Shown here piece by piece: positions 1 through 10,570 of a stretch of DNA of 64,000 nt (its first letter is position 1; the number at the start of each line of letters is the position of its first letter). Source of the stretch: Rhizobium herbae (GTDB taxonomy: Bacteria > Pseudomonadota > Alphaproteobacteria > Rhizobiales > Rhizobiaceae); contig NZ_JAEUAO010000005.1 in NCBI RefSeq assembly GCF_019511375.1, positions 62,001 to 126,000 of the forward strand, in the 5' to 3' direction. Below the pieces are notes generated by a model, which searched no databases, was not told the DNA's origin, and saw only the letters and a program-made list of their open reading frames with translations. A program made the position numbers and the translations under genes.

Positions 1-1443
1 CTTGGTCTTCCTTCCGGACGCGGTATCGATGATCAGGTCGAAAATCTCCCGCCCCTTGCCGGCGATTGTCGCATCACCGGTGGCTATGGTCCCGCAATCG
101 ATATCCATGTCCTCCTCCATGGCGCGATAGAGCGCCGTGTTGCTGGTCAGCTTGATGGAGGGACAGGGGCGAGAGCCGAAACAGCTGCCGCGGCCGGTCG
201 TGAACGTGATCACATTGGCGCCACCAGCGACCTGGCCGGTTGCCGATACGGGGTCGTAGCCGGGCGTATCCATGAAGACGAGGCCGTGTTCGGTAACCCG
301 CTCGGCATAGTGATAGACCGCGGTCAGCGGCGAGCGGCCGCCCTTGGCCACCGCGCCGAGCGATTTTTCGAGGATGGTGGTCAGGCCGCCGCGCTTGTTG
401 CCGGGTGACGGATTGTTGTCGAGCGAAGCGCCGTGCATCTCGACATAGCGTTCCCACCAGGAGATAAGCCCATCCAGCTTTTGCGCCACCTCTTCGTTCA
501 CCGCGCGGCTGCGCAGCAGATGCTCGGCGCCGTAGATTTCCGAGGTTTCCGACAGGATCGCCGTGCCGCCGGCGCCGGCCAGGATATCGACCGCGGCCCC
601 GAGCGCCGGGTTTGCGGTGATGCCCGAAAGCCCGTCCGAACCGCCGCATTGCAGGCCGACGATGAGTTCGCCGACGGGAATCGGAACGCGTTTGGCGGTT
701 CCGACTTCCCGGGCGATCTCCTCCAGCACGCCGATCGCGCGGGCGACGGCGCGGCGCGAGCCGCCGGCATCCTGAATGTTGAAATGGCGTTTTCCGGCGC
801 CGGAACCGCTCTGGCCGTAAAGGGTCAGCTGGTTGACCTCGCAGCCAAGGCCGACCATCAGCACCCCGCCGAAATTCACATGGCGGGTATAGCCGGCCAG
901 CGTCCGATGCAGGTTCTTCATGCCGTCGCCTGTCGAGCTCATGCCGCAGCCCTGATCATGGACGATCGGAACGAAGCCGTCGATACCGTCATAACGCGGC
1001 AGGATGGTCCGGTTGGCCTCCTCGGCAATGGCGCGACAGACCGTGGTGGAACAGTTGACGCTGGCGATGATGCCGATGAAATTGCGCGTCGCGGCGCGGC
1101 CATCGGCGCGGCGATAACCCATGAAGGTGCGCGCCCTGTCGGCAGCGCTGGCGGCCTCCGGCGGCACCGGCGCGCCGATCGACAGGCGGTCCTGGTCAAA
1201 GGCGAGATTGTGCGAATGGACGTGGTCGCCAGGCTTGATATCGACGGTCGCGCGGCCGATCGCCTGGCCGTACTTCACCACCGGCTCGCCGACCGCAACC
1301 GGATGGATCGCCACCTTGTGCCCTGGATCGATCCTGGCTGCGGCGCGCACGCCATCCGGCAACTCGCCGCCCGGCTCGATGGCGAGCGACGCGACGGCCA
1401 CATTGTCTTGCGGCGACAAAACGATGAAGGAAGGTGCGGTCAC
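1..1443 (-). CDS. uxaA: altronate dehydratase UxaA, C-terminus cut by window edge
   Basis: Removes water from D-altronate to give 2-keto-3-deoxygluconate in galacturonate catabolism. The frame is open from a GTG start at 1443 to base 1 (481 codons); the family is about 490-510 residues, so only the last few are missing. The N-terminal SAF domain is visible (GDHVHSHNLAF near residue 85). The large catalytic domain has VHDQGCGM, GLQCGGSDGLSGITANP and MDIDCGTI, the hallmark metal and substrate motifs of UxaA/GarD. GGGAGA lies about 8 bases before the GTG. It is divergent from a GntR regulator and a tagaturonate-reductase-like gene, which favours altronate over galactarate as substrate; GarD is the alternative. 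Confidence 0.9.
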   Translation of the reverse strand, partial: MTAPSFIVLSPQDNVAVASLAIEPGGELPDGVRAAARIDPGHKVAIHPVAVGEPVVKYGQAIGRATVDIKPGDHVHSHNLAFDQDRLSIGAPVPPEAASAADRARTFMGYRRADGRAATRNFIGIIASVNCSTTVCRAIAEEANRTILPRYDGIDGFVPIVHDQGCGMSSTGDGMKNLHRTLAGYTRHVNFGGVLMVGLGCEVNQLTLYGQSGSGAGKRHFNIQDAGGSRRAVARAIGVLEEIAREVGTAKRVPIPVGELIVGLQCGGSDGLSGITANPALGAAVDILAGAGGTAILSETSEIYGAEHLLRSRAVNEEVAQKLDGLISWWERYVEMHGASLDNNPSPGNKRGGLTTILEKSLGAVAKGGRSPLTAVYHYAERVTEHGLVFMDTPGYDPVSATGQVAGGANVITFTTGRGSCFGSRPCPSIKLTSNTALYRAMEEDMDIDCGTIATGDATIAGKGREIFDLIIDTASGRKTK

Positions 1444-1725
1444 CCCTGGTATCTCCCTTGACGGTTTTTGTTTGAGCGAGCGCGCTCACTCATTTTTGTC
1501 TTTTATCTACAATAGACAGTTCGCCGTCAATGGGTATTATGCATCAGACCAGGTCGCAGCAATAAGGCAACGACCGCATCAAAAACAAAAACAGGGACCG
1601 AAACACCATGAAACTTGGGATATCAAGGCAAGACAGGGCCATACAGACCGGATAGAGCAACCGTAAAACCCGAACCGGGATTCTCCGGTTCGATCGACAG
1701 AAACCCTATCCGGCCGGCAAAAATC

Positions 1726-2604
1726 ATGGCGAAACAGAATACCGTCTTCAAGGACGCCTTCAACCGCTGCCTCAAGCTGCTCGCGGAAACCTCCGCCCTG
1801 CCTTCCGAGCCGGAGCTGGGCGCGACGATCGGGGTCAGCCGCACGACCATCCGGGCGATCCTGACGCGCATGGAAGAGCTGCAGCTGATCGCCTGGGACA
1901 AGCGCACAAAGGTGGTCCTGCGGCATCCGAAGGCCGAGGATTACTACCCGGCCGAGGAAACCGATTCGCTGTCCGAAATCATCGAGCGCAGCTTCATGCG
2001 CCGGATTCTTGCCGGCGGCGCCGAGCCCGGCATGCAGATCAACGAGCTGGAGCTGGCGCGCGATATTGGCACCGGCACGACAAGCGTGCGCGAGTTCCTC
2101 ATCCGCTTCAGCCGCTTCGGACTGATCGAGAAACGGCCGAACAGTCACTGGATCCTGAAGGGTTTCACGCGCGAATTTGCGCTGGAACTGACCGAAGTGC
2201 GCGAAATGTTCGAGCTGCGTTCCGCGGCTAGTTTCGCCACCCTTGATGCCGATCATCCGGCCTGGCAGGAGCTGGAGCGGATCGAGGCGCTGCACCACGA
2301 AATCCTGGCCGACATCGACAGCCGCTACCGCGATTTCTCCGAACTGGACGAACGCTTCCACCTGCTGGTGCACAAGTCGTCGAGCAACCGCTTCATCGTC
2401 GATTTCTACGACATCATCGCCATCGTCTTCCACTACCACTACCAGTGGAACAAGACGAATGCGCGCGAACGCAACGCCAGGGCGCTGGAAGAACACCTCG
2501 CCTATATCGCGGCGCTGAAGACACGGGACGTGGCGCAGATCGAAGCCGCCTGCAAGCGGCATCTGCGGTCCGCCCGCGAAACCCTGCTCCAATCAATTCA
2601 ATAG
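1726..2604 (+). CDS. GntR/FCD-family transcriptional regulator
   Basis: DNA-binding repressor or activator of about 292 residues. A winged-helix segment lies in residues 1-70 (ALPSEPELGATIGVSRTTIRAILTRM). A second helix-turn-helix-like stretch follows around 105-150, and a C-terminal all-helical FCD-type effector domain has the EVREMFELRSA and HLLVHKSSSNRF segments. An in-frame TTG at 1615 would add 37 unconvincing residues, so I chose the ATG at 1726 although its Shine-Dalgarno is weak. It is divergent from uxaA and 15 bases ahead of the uxaB-like gene, so it probably controls hexuronate genes in the manner of ExuR/UxuR. The effector is inferred, not seen. Confidence 0.85.
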   Translation: MAKQNTVFKDAFNRCLKLLAETSALPSEPELGATIGVSRTTIRAILTRMEELQLIAWDKRTKVVLRHPKAEDYYPAEETDSLSEIIERSFMRRILAGGAEPGMQINELELARDIGTGTTSVREFLIRFSRFGLIEKRPNSHWILKGFTREFALELTEVREMFELRSAASFATLDADHPAWQELERIEALHHEILADIDSRYRDFSELDERFHLLVHKSSSNRFIVDFYDIIAIVFHYHYQWNKTNARERNARALEEHLAYIAALKTRDVAQIEAACKRHLRSARETLLQSIQ

Positions 2605-2619
2605 CCGGATTCATCAGAT

Positions 2620-3711
2620 ATGCCGACACCGATCGTCCAGTTTGGAACCAGCCGCTTCCTGCAGGCGCATGCCGATCTATTCATCAGCGAAGCGCTGGAG
2701 GGGGGCAATGCCATCGGCAAGATCACCATCGTCCAGACAACCGGCTCGGCGGAGCGGGCGGGACGGCTGAACGCGCTGGCTGCGCCGCGGGGATTTCCGG
2801 TGATCATCCGGGGCCTCGCCGATGGCATCGAAATCGACCGGAGGCAACAGGTGACCAGCGTCGCGCGCGCCCTGTCGACGGCCAGCGACTGGCCGGACGT
2901 GCTACGGATCGTCGCCGAGGAGGCGGAGATACTCATCTCGAATACCGGCGACACCGGCTACGATGTCGCAAGCGGAAAGCCCGACACGGAGATCCCCCCG
3001 TCCTTCCCCGGAAAACTGCTGCTTCTGCTGCACGCGAGATTCGTTGCGGGCGGCAGACCGCTGACGGTTCTTCCCTGCGAGCTGATCGCCCGCAACGGCG
3101 ACAGGCTGAAGGAGATCGTTCTACGCCTTCAGGCCGAGCGGATCGGCGATGCCGATTTCGAAGCCTGGCTGTCGTCAGCCGTTGTCTGGGGCAATACCCT
3201 TGTCGACCGCATCGTTTCAGAACCGCTGGAACCGGCCGGCGCCATCGCGGAACCTTATGCGCTGTGGGCAATCGAGAACCAGCCGGGATTGTCGGCGCCG
3301 TGTAAGCACCCGTCGATCCTTCTGGTCGACGACCTGACGCCCTATGAAAAGCTCAAGCTGCACATTCTCAACCTCGGCCACACCGTGCTTGCCGATATCT
3401 GGTTGAAAACGGCGCGTCCGCGAGACGAGACGGTAAAGGACATCCTGCGCGACACTAATGTCGCCGCGACATTGATGGATATCTACGAGACCGAAGTCAT
3501 TCCCGGCTTTGCCGGCAAGGGGCTTGGCCGTGAGGCGGCCGACTATGTAGCCCTGACGCTCGACCGGTTCCGCAACCCGTTCCTCGAGCACCGGCTTGCC
3601 GACATCGCCAATCATCACGCCGAAAAAATCGTCCGGCGGATTGTCGATTTCCGGGCCTGGAGCCCGGATGTCGCCATGCCGCGGCTGGCGGCGATCGCCG
3701 GGAACCGATGA
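2620..3711 (+). CDS. uxaB: tagaturonate reductase / mannitol-dehydrogenase-family protein
   Basis: NAD-dependent polyol/uronate dehydrogenase of 363 residues, expected to interconvert tagaturonate and altronate. It opens with the dinucleotide-binding start typical of the family (PIVQFGTSRFLQAHADLF). It also has VDDLTPYEKLKLHILNLGH, the conserved substrate-domain block with the catalytic Lys-xxx-Asn-xx-His pattern. It is shorter than the roughly 480-residue E. coli UxaB but matches the compact rhizobial form. It lies 15 bases behind the GntR gene and opposite uxaA, which supports a role in galacturonate use. UxuB (mannonate) or a generic mannitol dehydrogenase cannot be excluded. Its stop codon directly abuts the stop codon of the opposite aldolase gene. 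Confidence 0.8.
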   Translation: MPTPIVQFGTSRFLQAHADLFISEALEGGNAIGKITIVQTTGSAERAGRLNALAAPRGFPVIIRGLADGIEIDRRQQVTSVARALSTASDWPDVLRIVAEEAEILISNTGDTGYDVASGKPDTEIPPSFPGKLLLLLHARFVAGGRPLTVLPCELIARNGDRLKEIVLRLQAERIGDADFEAWLSSAVVWGNTLVDRIVSEPLEPAGAIAEPYALWAIENQPGLSAPCKHPSILLVDDLTPYEKLKLHILNLGHTVLADIWLKTARPRDETVKDILRDTNVAATLMDIYETEVIPGFAGKGLGREAADYVALTLDRFRNPFLEHRLADIANHHAEKIVRRIVDFRAWSPDVAMPRLAAIAGNR

Positions 3712-4515
3712 TCAGTAGCCGGCGACCGGCTTGGCTTTACTCTCGCCCCCGGCCAGAAAATCCTCGCGCAGCTTGGCGGTAGCGCTGACAAGAAGTGTCA
3801 CATCCGTTCCGATCGCCATGAAGTCCGCGCCAAGCTCGCGATAGAGGCGCGCCTGATCAAGGCTGAGGGTCATGATGCCGCGGGCCTTGCCGGCTTTCCT
3901 GATTCGCCCGAACGCGTCCTTGATGGCGGCGGTCACCGCCGGATGGCCGGGCTGGCCGAGATGGCCCATGTCGGCGGCGAGATCGGATGGACCGATGAAC
4001 AGCCCGTCGATCCCGTCGAGCGCGGCAATCTCCTCAAGTGCCGCCAGCCCTGCCCGGCTTTCGATCTGGACGATGAGGCAGATTTCCTCGTTCGCCGTCT
4101 CGAGATAATCGCCGATGCGACTGAACTGCGACGCCCGGCCGAGTGCCGCACCCACCCCGCGCACGCCGTGCGGCGGATAGCGCACCGCCCTGACCAGCGC
4201 CTGTGCCTGTTCGACGCTCTCGACCATCGGTATCAACAGCGTCTGCGCTCCGGTGTCGAGGATCTGCTTGATCATCCAGGTCTCGCCGACCGGCAGCCGC
4301 ACGATCGGATGGCTGGCCGAGCGGGCAACTGCCTGGATTTGCGACGACAGGAGCGGAATGTCATTCGGCCCATGTTCCCCGTCTATCAGCAGCCAGTCAT
4401 AGCCGCTGCCGGCGACGATTTCGGCGGCGTAGGGACTTGCCAGCGCGACCCACAAACCGAGCTGGAAGCGGTCCTCACGAATCGCGGCCTTGAAAGTGTT
4501 TTTCGGGGCGGGCAT
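3712..4515 (-). CDS. HpcH/HpaI-family aldolase
   Basis: Class II metal-dependent pyruvate aldolase of 267 residues, of the 2-dehydro-3-deoxyglucarate (GarL) / 4-hydroxy-2-oxoheptanedioate (HpaI) type. Signature blocks are LIDGEHGPND near residue 45, IPMVES near 95, and GIDGLFIGPSDLAADMG near 170, which hold the metal-binding Glu and Asp and the substrate loop. AGGAGAG lies 5 bases upstream of the ATG. It sits tail to tail with uxaB with no base between the stops. Given the uronate genes next door, GarL-like cleavage of a sugar-acid intermediate is plausible, but the substrate is not determined by sequence. Confidence 0.88.
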   Translation of the reverse strand: MPAPKNTFKAAIREDRFQLGLWVALASPYAAEIVAGSGYDWLLIDGEHGPNDIPLLSSQIQAVARSASHPIVRLPVGETWMIKQILDTGAQTLLIPMVESVEQAQALVRAVRYPPHGVRGVGAALGRASQFSRIGDYLETANEEICLIVQIESRAGLAALEEIAALDGIDGLFIGPSDLAADMGHLGQPGHPAVTAAIKDAFGRIRKAGKARGIMTLSLDQARLYRELGADFMAIGTDVTLLVSATAKLREDFLAGGESKAKPVAGY

Positions 4516-4620
4516 CGCATCTCTCCTTGTGGCTGTCGCTGCTACTTAAAACGCCATTGCAAGGCCTGTGAAGCAGTTTCCGTCGATGCCGGCCCGCGAA
4601 TTCTGGTCATCCGGAAATGG

Positions 4621-4649
4621 AAAGGCCGGCAGGATTTCTCCAGCCGGCC
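4621..4649 (-). terminator. probable terminator of gabD
   Basis: On the minus strand GGCCGGC, a 12-base loop and GCCGGCC are followed by TTTCC. It lies about 23 bases beyond the gabD stop, in the 156-base gap before the aldolase gene. The stem is 7 bp with a short T-run, so strength is uncertain. Confidence 0.5.
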
Positions 4650-4671
4650 CGCCCGTTTCAGAGGACTGCGG

Positions 4672-6132
4672 TCAAGCAATGCCGCCAAGGCAGACATATT
4701 TGATTTCGGTGAACTCCTCGATGCCGTATTTCGAGCCCTCGCGGCCGAGGCCGGAGAGCTTGACGCCGCCGAACGGCGCTTCCGCGGTGGAGATCAGCCC
4801 GGTATTGACGCCGACCATGCCGTATTCCAGGGCCTCGGCGACGCGGAAGACGCGGGCGAGATCCTTGGCGTAGAAATAGGAGGCGAGCCCGAACTCGGTG
4901 TCGTTGGCCTGCTCGATGACGTCGGCTTCGTCCTTGAAGCGAAACAGCGGCGCCACGGGCCCGAAGGTCTCCTCGCGCGCTACTGCCATATCACTGGTGA
5001 CGTCAGCCAGGATCGTCGCCTCGAAGAAGGTGCCGCCGAGCGCATGCTTCTTGCCGCCCTGCAGGATGCGCGCGCCCTTGGCCGTCGCATCGGCAATATG
5101 CTCCTCGACCTTGGCGAGCGCGGCCTTGTCAATCAGCGGCCCGAGGATTACGCCTTCCTCGAAGCCGTTGCCGGTCTTCAGCTTGCCGACTGCCGCCGCC
5201 AGCTTTTCGGCAAAGGCGTCATAGACGCCGTCCTGCACATAGATACGGTTGGCGCAAACGCAGGTCTGGCCGTTATTGCGATATTTGGCGATCAGCGCGC
5301 CTTCGACCGCCGCATCAAGATCGGCATCGTCGAAAACGATGAACGGCGCATTGCCACCAAGCTCCAGGCCGAGTTTCTTGATGGTCGGTGCACTCTGCTT
5401 GTAGAGTTCGGTGCCGACCTCGGTCGAACCGGTGAAAGTCAGCTTGCGCACCACCGGGTTCGACGTCATCTCGCCGCCGATCTCGCGGGCCGAGCCGGTG
5501 ATGACGGAAAAGAGGCCCTTCGGCAGGCCAGCGCGCTCGGCAAGGATCGCGATGGCGATCGCCGAAAACGGCGTCTGTGCCGCGGGTTTCAACACCATGG
5601 CGCAACCGGCGGCGAAGGCTGGACCCGCCTTGCGGGTGATCATCGCATTCGGGAAGTTCCACGGCGTGATCGCCGCGACGACGCCGATCGGCTGCTTCAT
5701 CACCAGGATGCGCTTGTCCGGCTGGTGGCCCGGGATCATGTCGCCATAGATACGACGGCCCTCTTCGGCGAACCATTCGATGAAGCTTGCGCCATAGACG
5801 ATCTCGCCGGTGGCTTCCGCCAGCGGCTTGCCCTGCTCCAGTGTCAGGATGCGGCCGAGATCGTCCTTGTTGTCGATCATCAGCTCGTACCATTTGCGCA
5901 GAACAGCGCAGCGCTCCTTGGCCGTTCGGGCAGCCCAGCCCTTCTGTGCGATCCTTGCCGCCTCGATCGCCGCCTTCGTTTCGGCCGCCCCGAGCTTCGG
6001 CACTAGGCCGATGATCTCGCCGGTGGCAGGATTGTTCACCTCGATCGCATTCTTGGGATCGGCCTCGATCCAGCTCTCGCCAACAAGAGCCGCCTGGCGG
6101 AACAAGGAAGGGTCTTTCAAGGTCGCGGTCAT
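4672..6132 (-). CDS. gabD: NAD(P)-dependent succinate-semialdehyde dehydrogenase
   Basis: Oxidises succinate semialdehyde to succinate (GABA and related degradation) in the cytoplasm. It has 486 residues, the usual GabD length. The aldehyde-dehydrogenase fold is clear: ITPWNFP near 155, catalytic Glu257 in LGLELGGN, catalytic Cys291 in NNGQTCVCANR, and the C-terminal EAPFGGVKLSGLGREG block typical of GabD. The second Cys two residues after the nucleophile is the redox-switch position known in GabD enzymes. It appears monocistronic, with a hairpin downstream and a 245-base gap upstream that it shares with a divergent nitroreductase gene. Confidence 0.92.
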   Translation of the reverse strand: MTATLKDPSLFRQAALVGESWIEADPKNAIEVNNPATGEIIGLVPKLGAAETKAAIEAARIAQKGWAARTAKERCAVLRKWYELMIDNKDDLGRILTLEQGKPLAEATGEIVYGASFIEWFAEEGRRIYGDMIPGHQPDKRILVMKQPIGVVAAITPWNFPNAMITRKAGPAFAAGCAMVLKPAAQTPFSAIAIAILAERAGLPKGLFSVITGSAREIGGEMTSNPVVRKLTFTGSTEVGTELYKQSAPTIKKLGLELGGNAPFIVFDDADLDAAVEGALIAKYRNNGQTCVCANRIYVQDGVYDAFAEKLAAAVGKLKTGNGFEEGVILGPLIDKAALAKVEEHIADATAKGARILQGGKKHALGGTFFEATILADVTSDMAVAREETFGPVAPLFRFKDEADVIEQANDTEFGLASYFYAKDLARVFRVAEALEYGMVGVNTGLISTAEAPFGGVKLSGLGREGSKYGIEEFTEIKYVCLGGIA

Positions 6133-6377
6133 AGCGGCATTCCCTCGTTTCGGAAAATCTACAGAACTTATACAACTTTTTTCGGCCGTTCGACAATGGC
6201 CGTAACACCGATTTTTTCGGATCGCGCCGCCGCTGCCCAGGTCAGGCGTTGTCGCCGGAATGGAAACGATCTATCTCAAAACCCGGGTCTAGCGACCCAG
6301 CAGCCGATCCCTATATACGGACTGTGTCCGTTAGAACCTCCCACAAATCTTCTGACCTCCCAAGACAGGATTTTGCC

Positions 6378-6980
6378 ATGACGATCTCCAGCAACTACCG
6401 CCAGGCCGATTATCCGATCGAGCCGAGCTTTCTTAACCGTTGGTCGCCGCGCGCGTTCACCAGCGAGACCATCTCGCAAACCGAACTCCTGACGATCCTC
6501 GAAGCCGGCCGCTGGGCGCCGTCGGCCTACAACTCGCAGCCCTGGCGCTTTGTCTATGCGCTCCGCGGCACCGAACAGTGGGACAAGCTCCTCCCGATCC
6601 TCAACGAGTTCAACCAGAGCTGGGCAAAATCCGCGTCCGCTCTCGTCATCTTCATTTCGAAAACCCATTTCACTGCGCCGGGCGCATCCGAGCCAAGCCT
6701 CTCCTACAGCCACAGCTTCGACGTAGGCGCCGCATGGAGCGCGATCGCCCATCAGGCCCAGCTTCTCGGCTTCCAGGCGCACGGCATGACAGGACTGCAT
6801 TTCGACAAGGCCATCGAGATTCTCGGCATTCCGGACGGCTACCGCGTCGAGGCCGCTGCGGCTATCGGGCGTCCTGGCGACAAAGCGCAGCTGCCGGAAT
6901 ATTTGCAGGCGCGCGAGACGCCTAGCCCGCGCCGGCCACTCGCCGAAATTGCCTTCAACGGCATCTTTGTCGCCGAGTAA
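6378..6980 (+). CDS. nitroreductase-family protein
   Basis: FMN-dependent NAD(P)H oxidoreductase of about 200 residues. Visible family blocks are WSPRAFTSE, LEAGRWAPSAYNSQPWRFVYA (the FMN phosphate and ring contacts), a DVGAAWSAIAHQAQLLGFQAHGM segment, and AAAAIGRPGDKAQLPEYLQARETPSPRRPL near the end. The ATG at 6378 follows AGACAGGA at good spacing; an upstream in-frame start would add unrelated residues. It is convergent with gyrB across a strong bidirectional hairpin. The physiological substrate is unknown; many such proteins reduce quinones or nitro compounds. Confidence 0.85.
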   Translation: MTISSNYRQADYPIEPSFLNRWSPRAFTSETISQTELLTILEAGRWAPSAYNSQPWRFVYALRGTEQWDKLLPILNEFNQSWAKSASALVIFISKTHFTAPGASEPSLSYSHSFDVGAAWSAIAHQAQLLGFQAHGMTGLHFDKAIEILGIPDGYRVEAAAAIGRPGDKAQLPEYLQARETPSPRRPLAEIAFNGIFVAE

Positions 6981-6993
6981 GTGTCGAAAAAAG

Positions 6994-7025
6994 AAAACCA
7001 CGCCTTCTTGCGAAGGCGTGGTTTT
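6994..7025. terminator. bidirectional Rho-independent terminator
   Basis: A perfect 13-bp stem, AAAACCACGCCTT with AAGGCGTGGTTTT, and a 6-base loop. The A-run on one side and T-run on the other let it serve both the nitroreductase gene (plus) and gyrB (minus), which converge here. Confidence 0.88.
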
Positions 7026-7049
7026 ACGGCCAGCAATTGATCGCCCGGA

Positions 7050-9545
<2,496 letters not shown>

Positions 9546-9635
9546 TCAGCCCTCGATGGCGCTCCCCGAATATAGGGATTTTGTCCAGAGTTCCAAATCC
9601 CGTGCAGCCTGAAAGCGGCAGAATTCAGGGGATCA

Positions 9636-10010
9636 TCAGAGTTCCTTATCAGGAAACCGGCCTTTTTCCAAAACATCTTCCAGGATGCCGATGGTTTCAC
9701 CGGATAAACCGCGGATACGGCTGGCAAGCCGGTTGGCAAAGGCGGTGTGCGCGGGCGACAGGCCGGATGTGTCGAGCACGACTTTCGGATCGGAAAGGGC
9801 CGCCAGTCCGAAAAGCTCATCGGCATCATCCCAGATGACGTTGAAATATCCGGCGACCCTTTGCAGGAATTCAAAGCTCGGCGCACCGCGCTTTCCATGT
9901 TCCAATGCCGAAAGGTAGGCCGGCGACACGCCGATGGCCGCGGCCATTTGCTTCTGCGACACGCCCTTCTTTCGCCGCAGCCGGTGCATCGCTTCGCCAA
10001 AGGGCGTCAT
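9636..10010 (-). CDS. XRE-family helix-turn-helix regulator
   Basis: Small DNA-binding protein of 124 residues. The Cro/CI-type HTH covers about residues 5-60 (KKGVSQKQMAAAIGVSPAYLSALEHGKRGAPS). The remaining 60 residues have no domain I recognise. The ATG at 10010 overlaps the TGA of the upstream smr gene by 4 bases (ATGA), so it is translationally coupled to smr and mltA and that overlap decides the start. The target genes are unknown. Its place in the Tim44-mltA-smr cluster suggests either autoregulation or simple co-transcription. Confidence 0.88.
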   Translation of the reverse strand: MTPFGEAMHRLRRKKGVSQKQMAAAIGVSPAYLSALEHGKRGAPSFEFLQRVAGYFNVIWDDADELFGLAALSDPKVVLDTSGLSPAHTAFANRLASRIRGLSGETIGILEDVLEKGRFPDKEL

Positions 10011-10570
10011 GGGGTCGACCCCTTGGGCTTCGACAGGCGAACATAGAGAGCGCCCTCGCCGCCGTGGTTGCGTGCCGCCGGCTCGTAGGACGATATCAGC
10101 ATCCGGAATTCCGGCAGCGAAAACCACATCGGCACCGCCCGCTTCAATGCCCCCTCGCTGCCAAGCGACGTGCCCTTGCCGGTGATGACGAGCACATGCC
10201 GAAGCCCTCGCTCGTGCGCACGCAAAAGAAAATGCAGGAGGAACCCATGCGCCTCATTTTGCACCATGCCGTGCAGGTCGATGCGCGCTTCGATCGGCAG
10301 ATGGCCTTTTGCCAGTTTGCGCTTGACCGGCTTTTCGAGCGGATGGTGGACGCGCGGACGCTTCACGGCTTCCGGTGCCGAGCCGAAAGCCTCGGCCAGG
10401 GATTTGCCTTCCTTGATCGTCGGGACAGCGGGCTTCTCCGGCTCCGGTTCCGGCGCCGGCTCCTCGAATTCGGCAAGCTCGTCCAGGCGCCCGGGCAGAG
10501 GACGGGTGGTGCGGGCGACCTTGCCCCACAATATCCGATCCTCGCTCGTCAGGTTCTTGATCCTAGCCAT
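10007..10570 (-). CDS. Smr-domain protein
   Basis: 187-residue protein with an N-terminal Pro/Glu-rich linker (EEPAPEPEPEKPAVP, near residue 36) and a C-terminal small MutS-related (Smr) domain. The domain shows ARIDLHGM, HVLVITGKG, the Arg-Ala-Val-Pro-xx-Trp segment and HGGEGALYVRL. Smr domains bind or nick branched DNA or RNA. The N-terminal extension without MutS domains is the usual free-standing Smr (YdaL-like) architecture. It overlaps mltA by 8 bases and the XRE gene by 4, so the three are one transcription unit. The precise role is unknown. Confidence 0.9.
   Translation of the reverse strand: MARIKNLTSEDRILWGKVARTTRPLPGRLDELAEFEEPAPEPEPEKPAVPTIKEGKSLAEAFGSAPEAVKRPRVHHPLEKPVKRKLAKGHLPIEARIDLHGMVQNEAHGFLLHFLLRAHERGLRHVLVITGKGTSLGSEGALKRAVPMWFSLPEFRMLISSYEPAARNHGGEGALYVRLSKPKGSTP

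Noticed and set aside
433-1461. 342-codon plus-strand open frame at the left edge
   Set aside because: Antisense to the partial uxaA gene, which has the family motifs through its whole length.
3943-6006. 687-codon plus-strand open frame
   Set aside because: Lies opposite the aldolase and gabD genes, both well supported by catalytic motifs; no domain in the plus frame.
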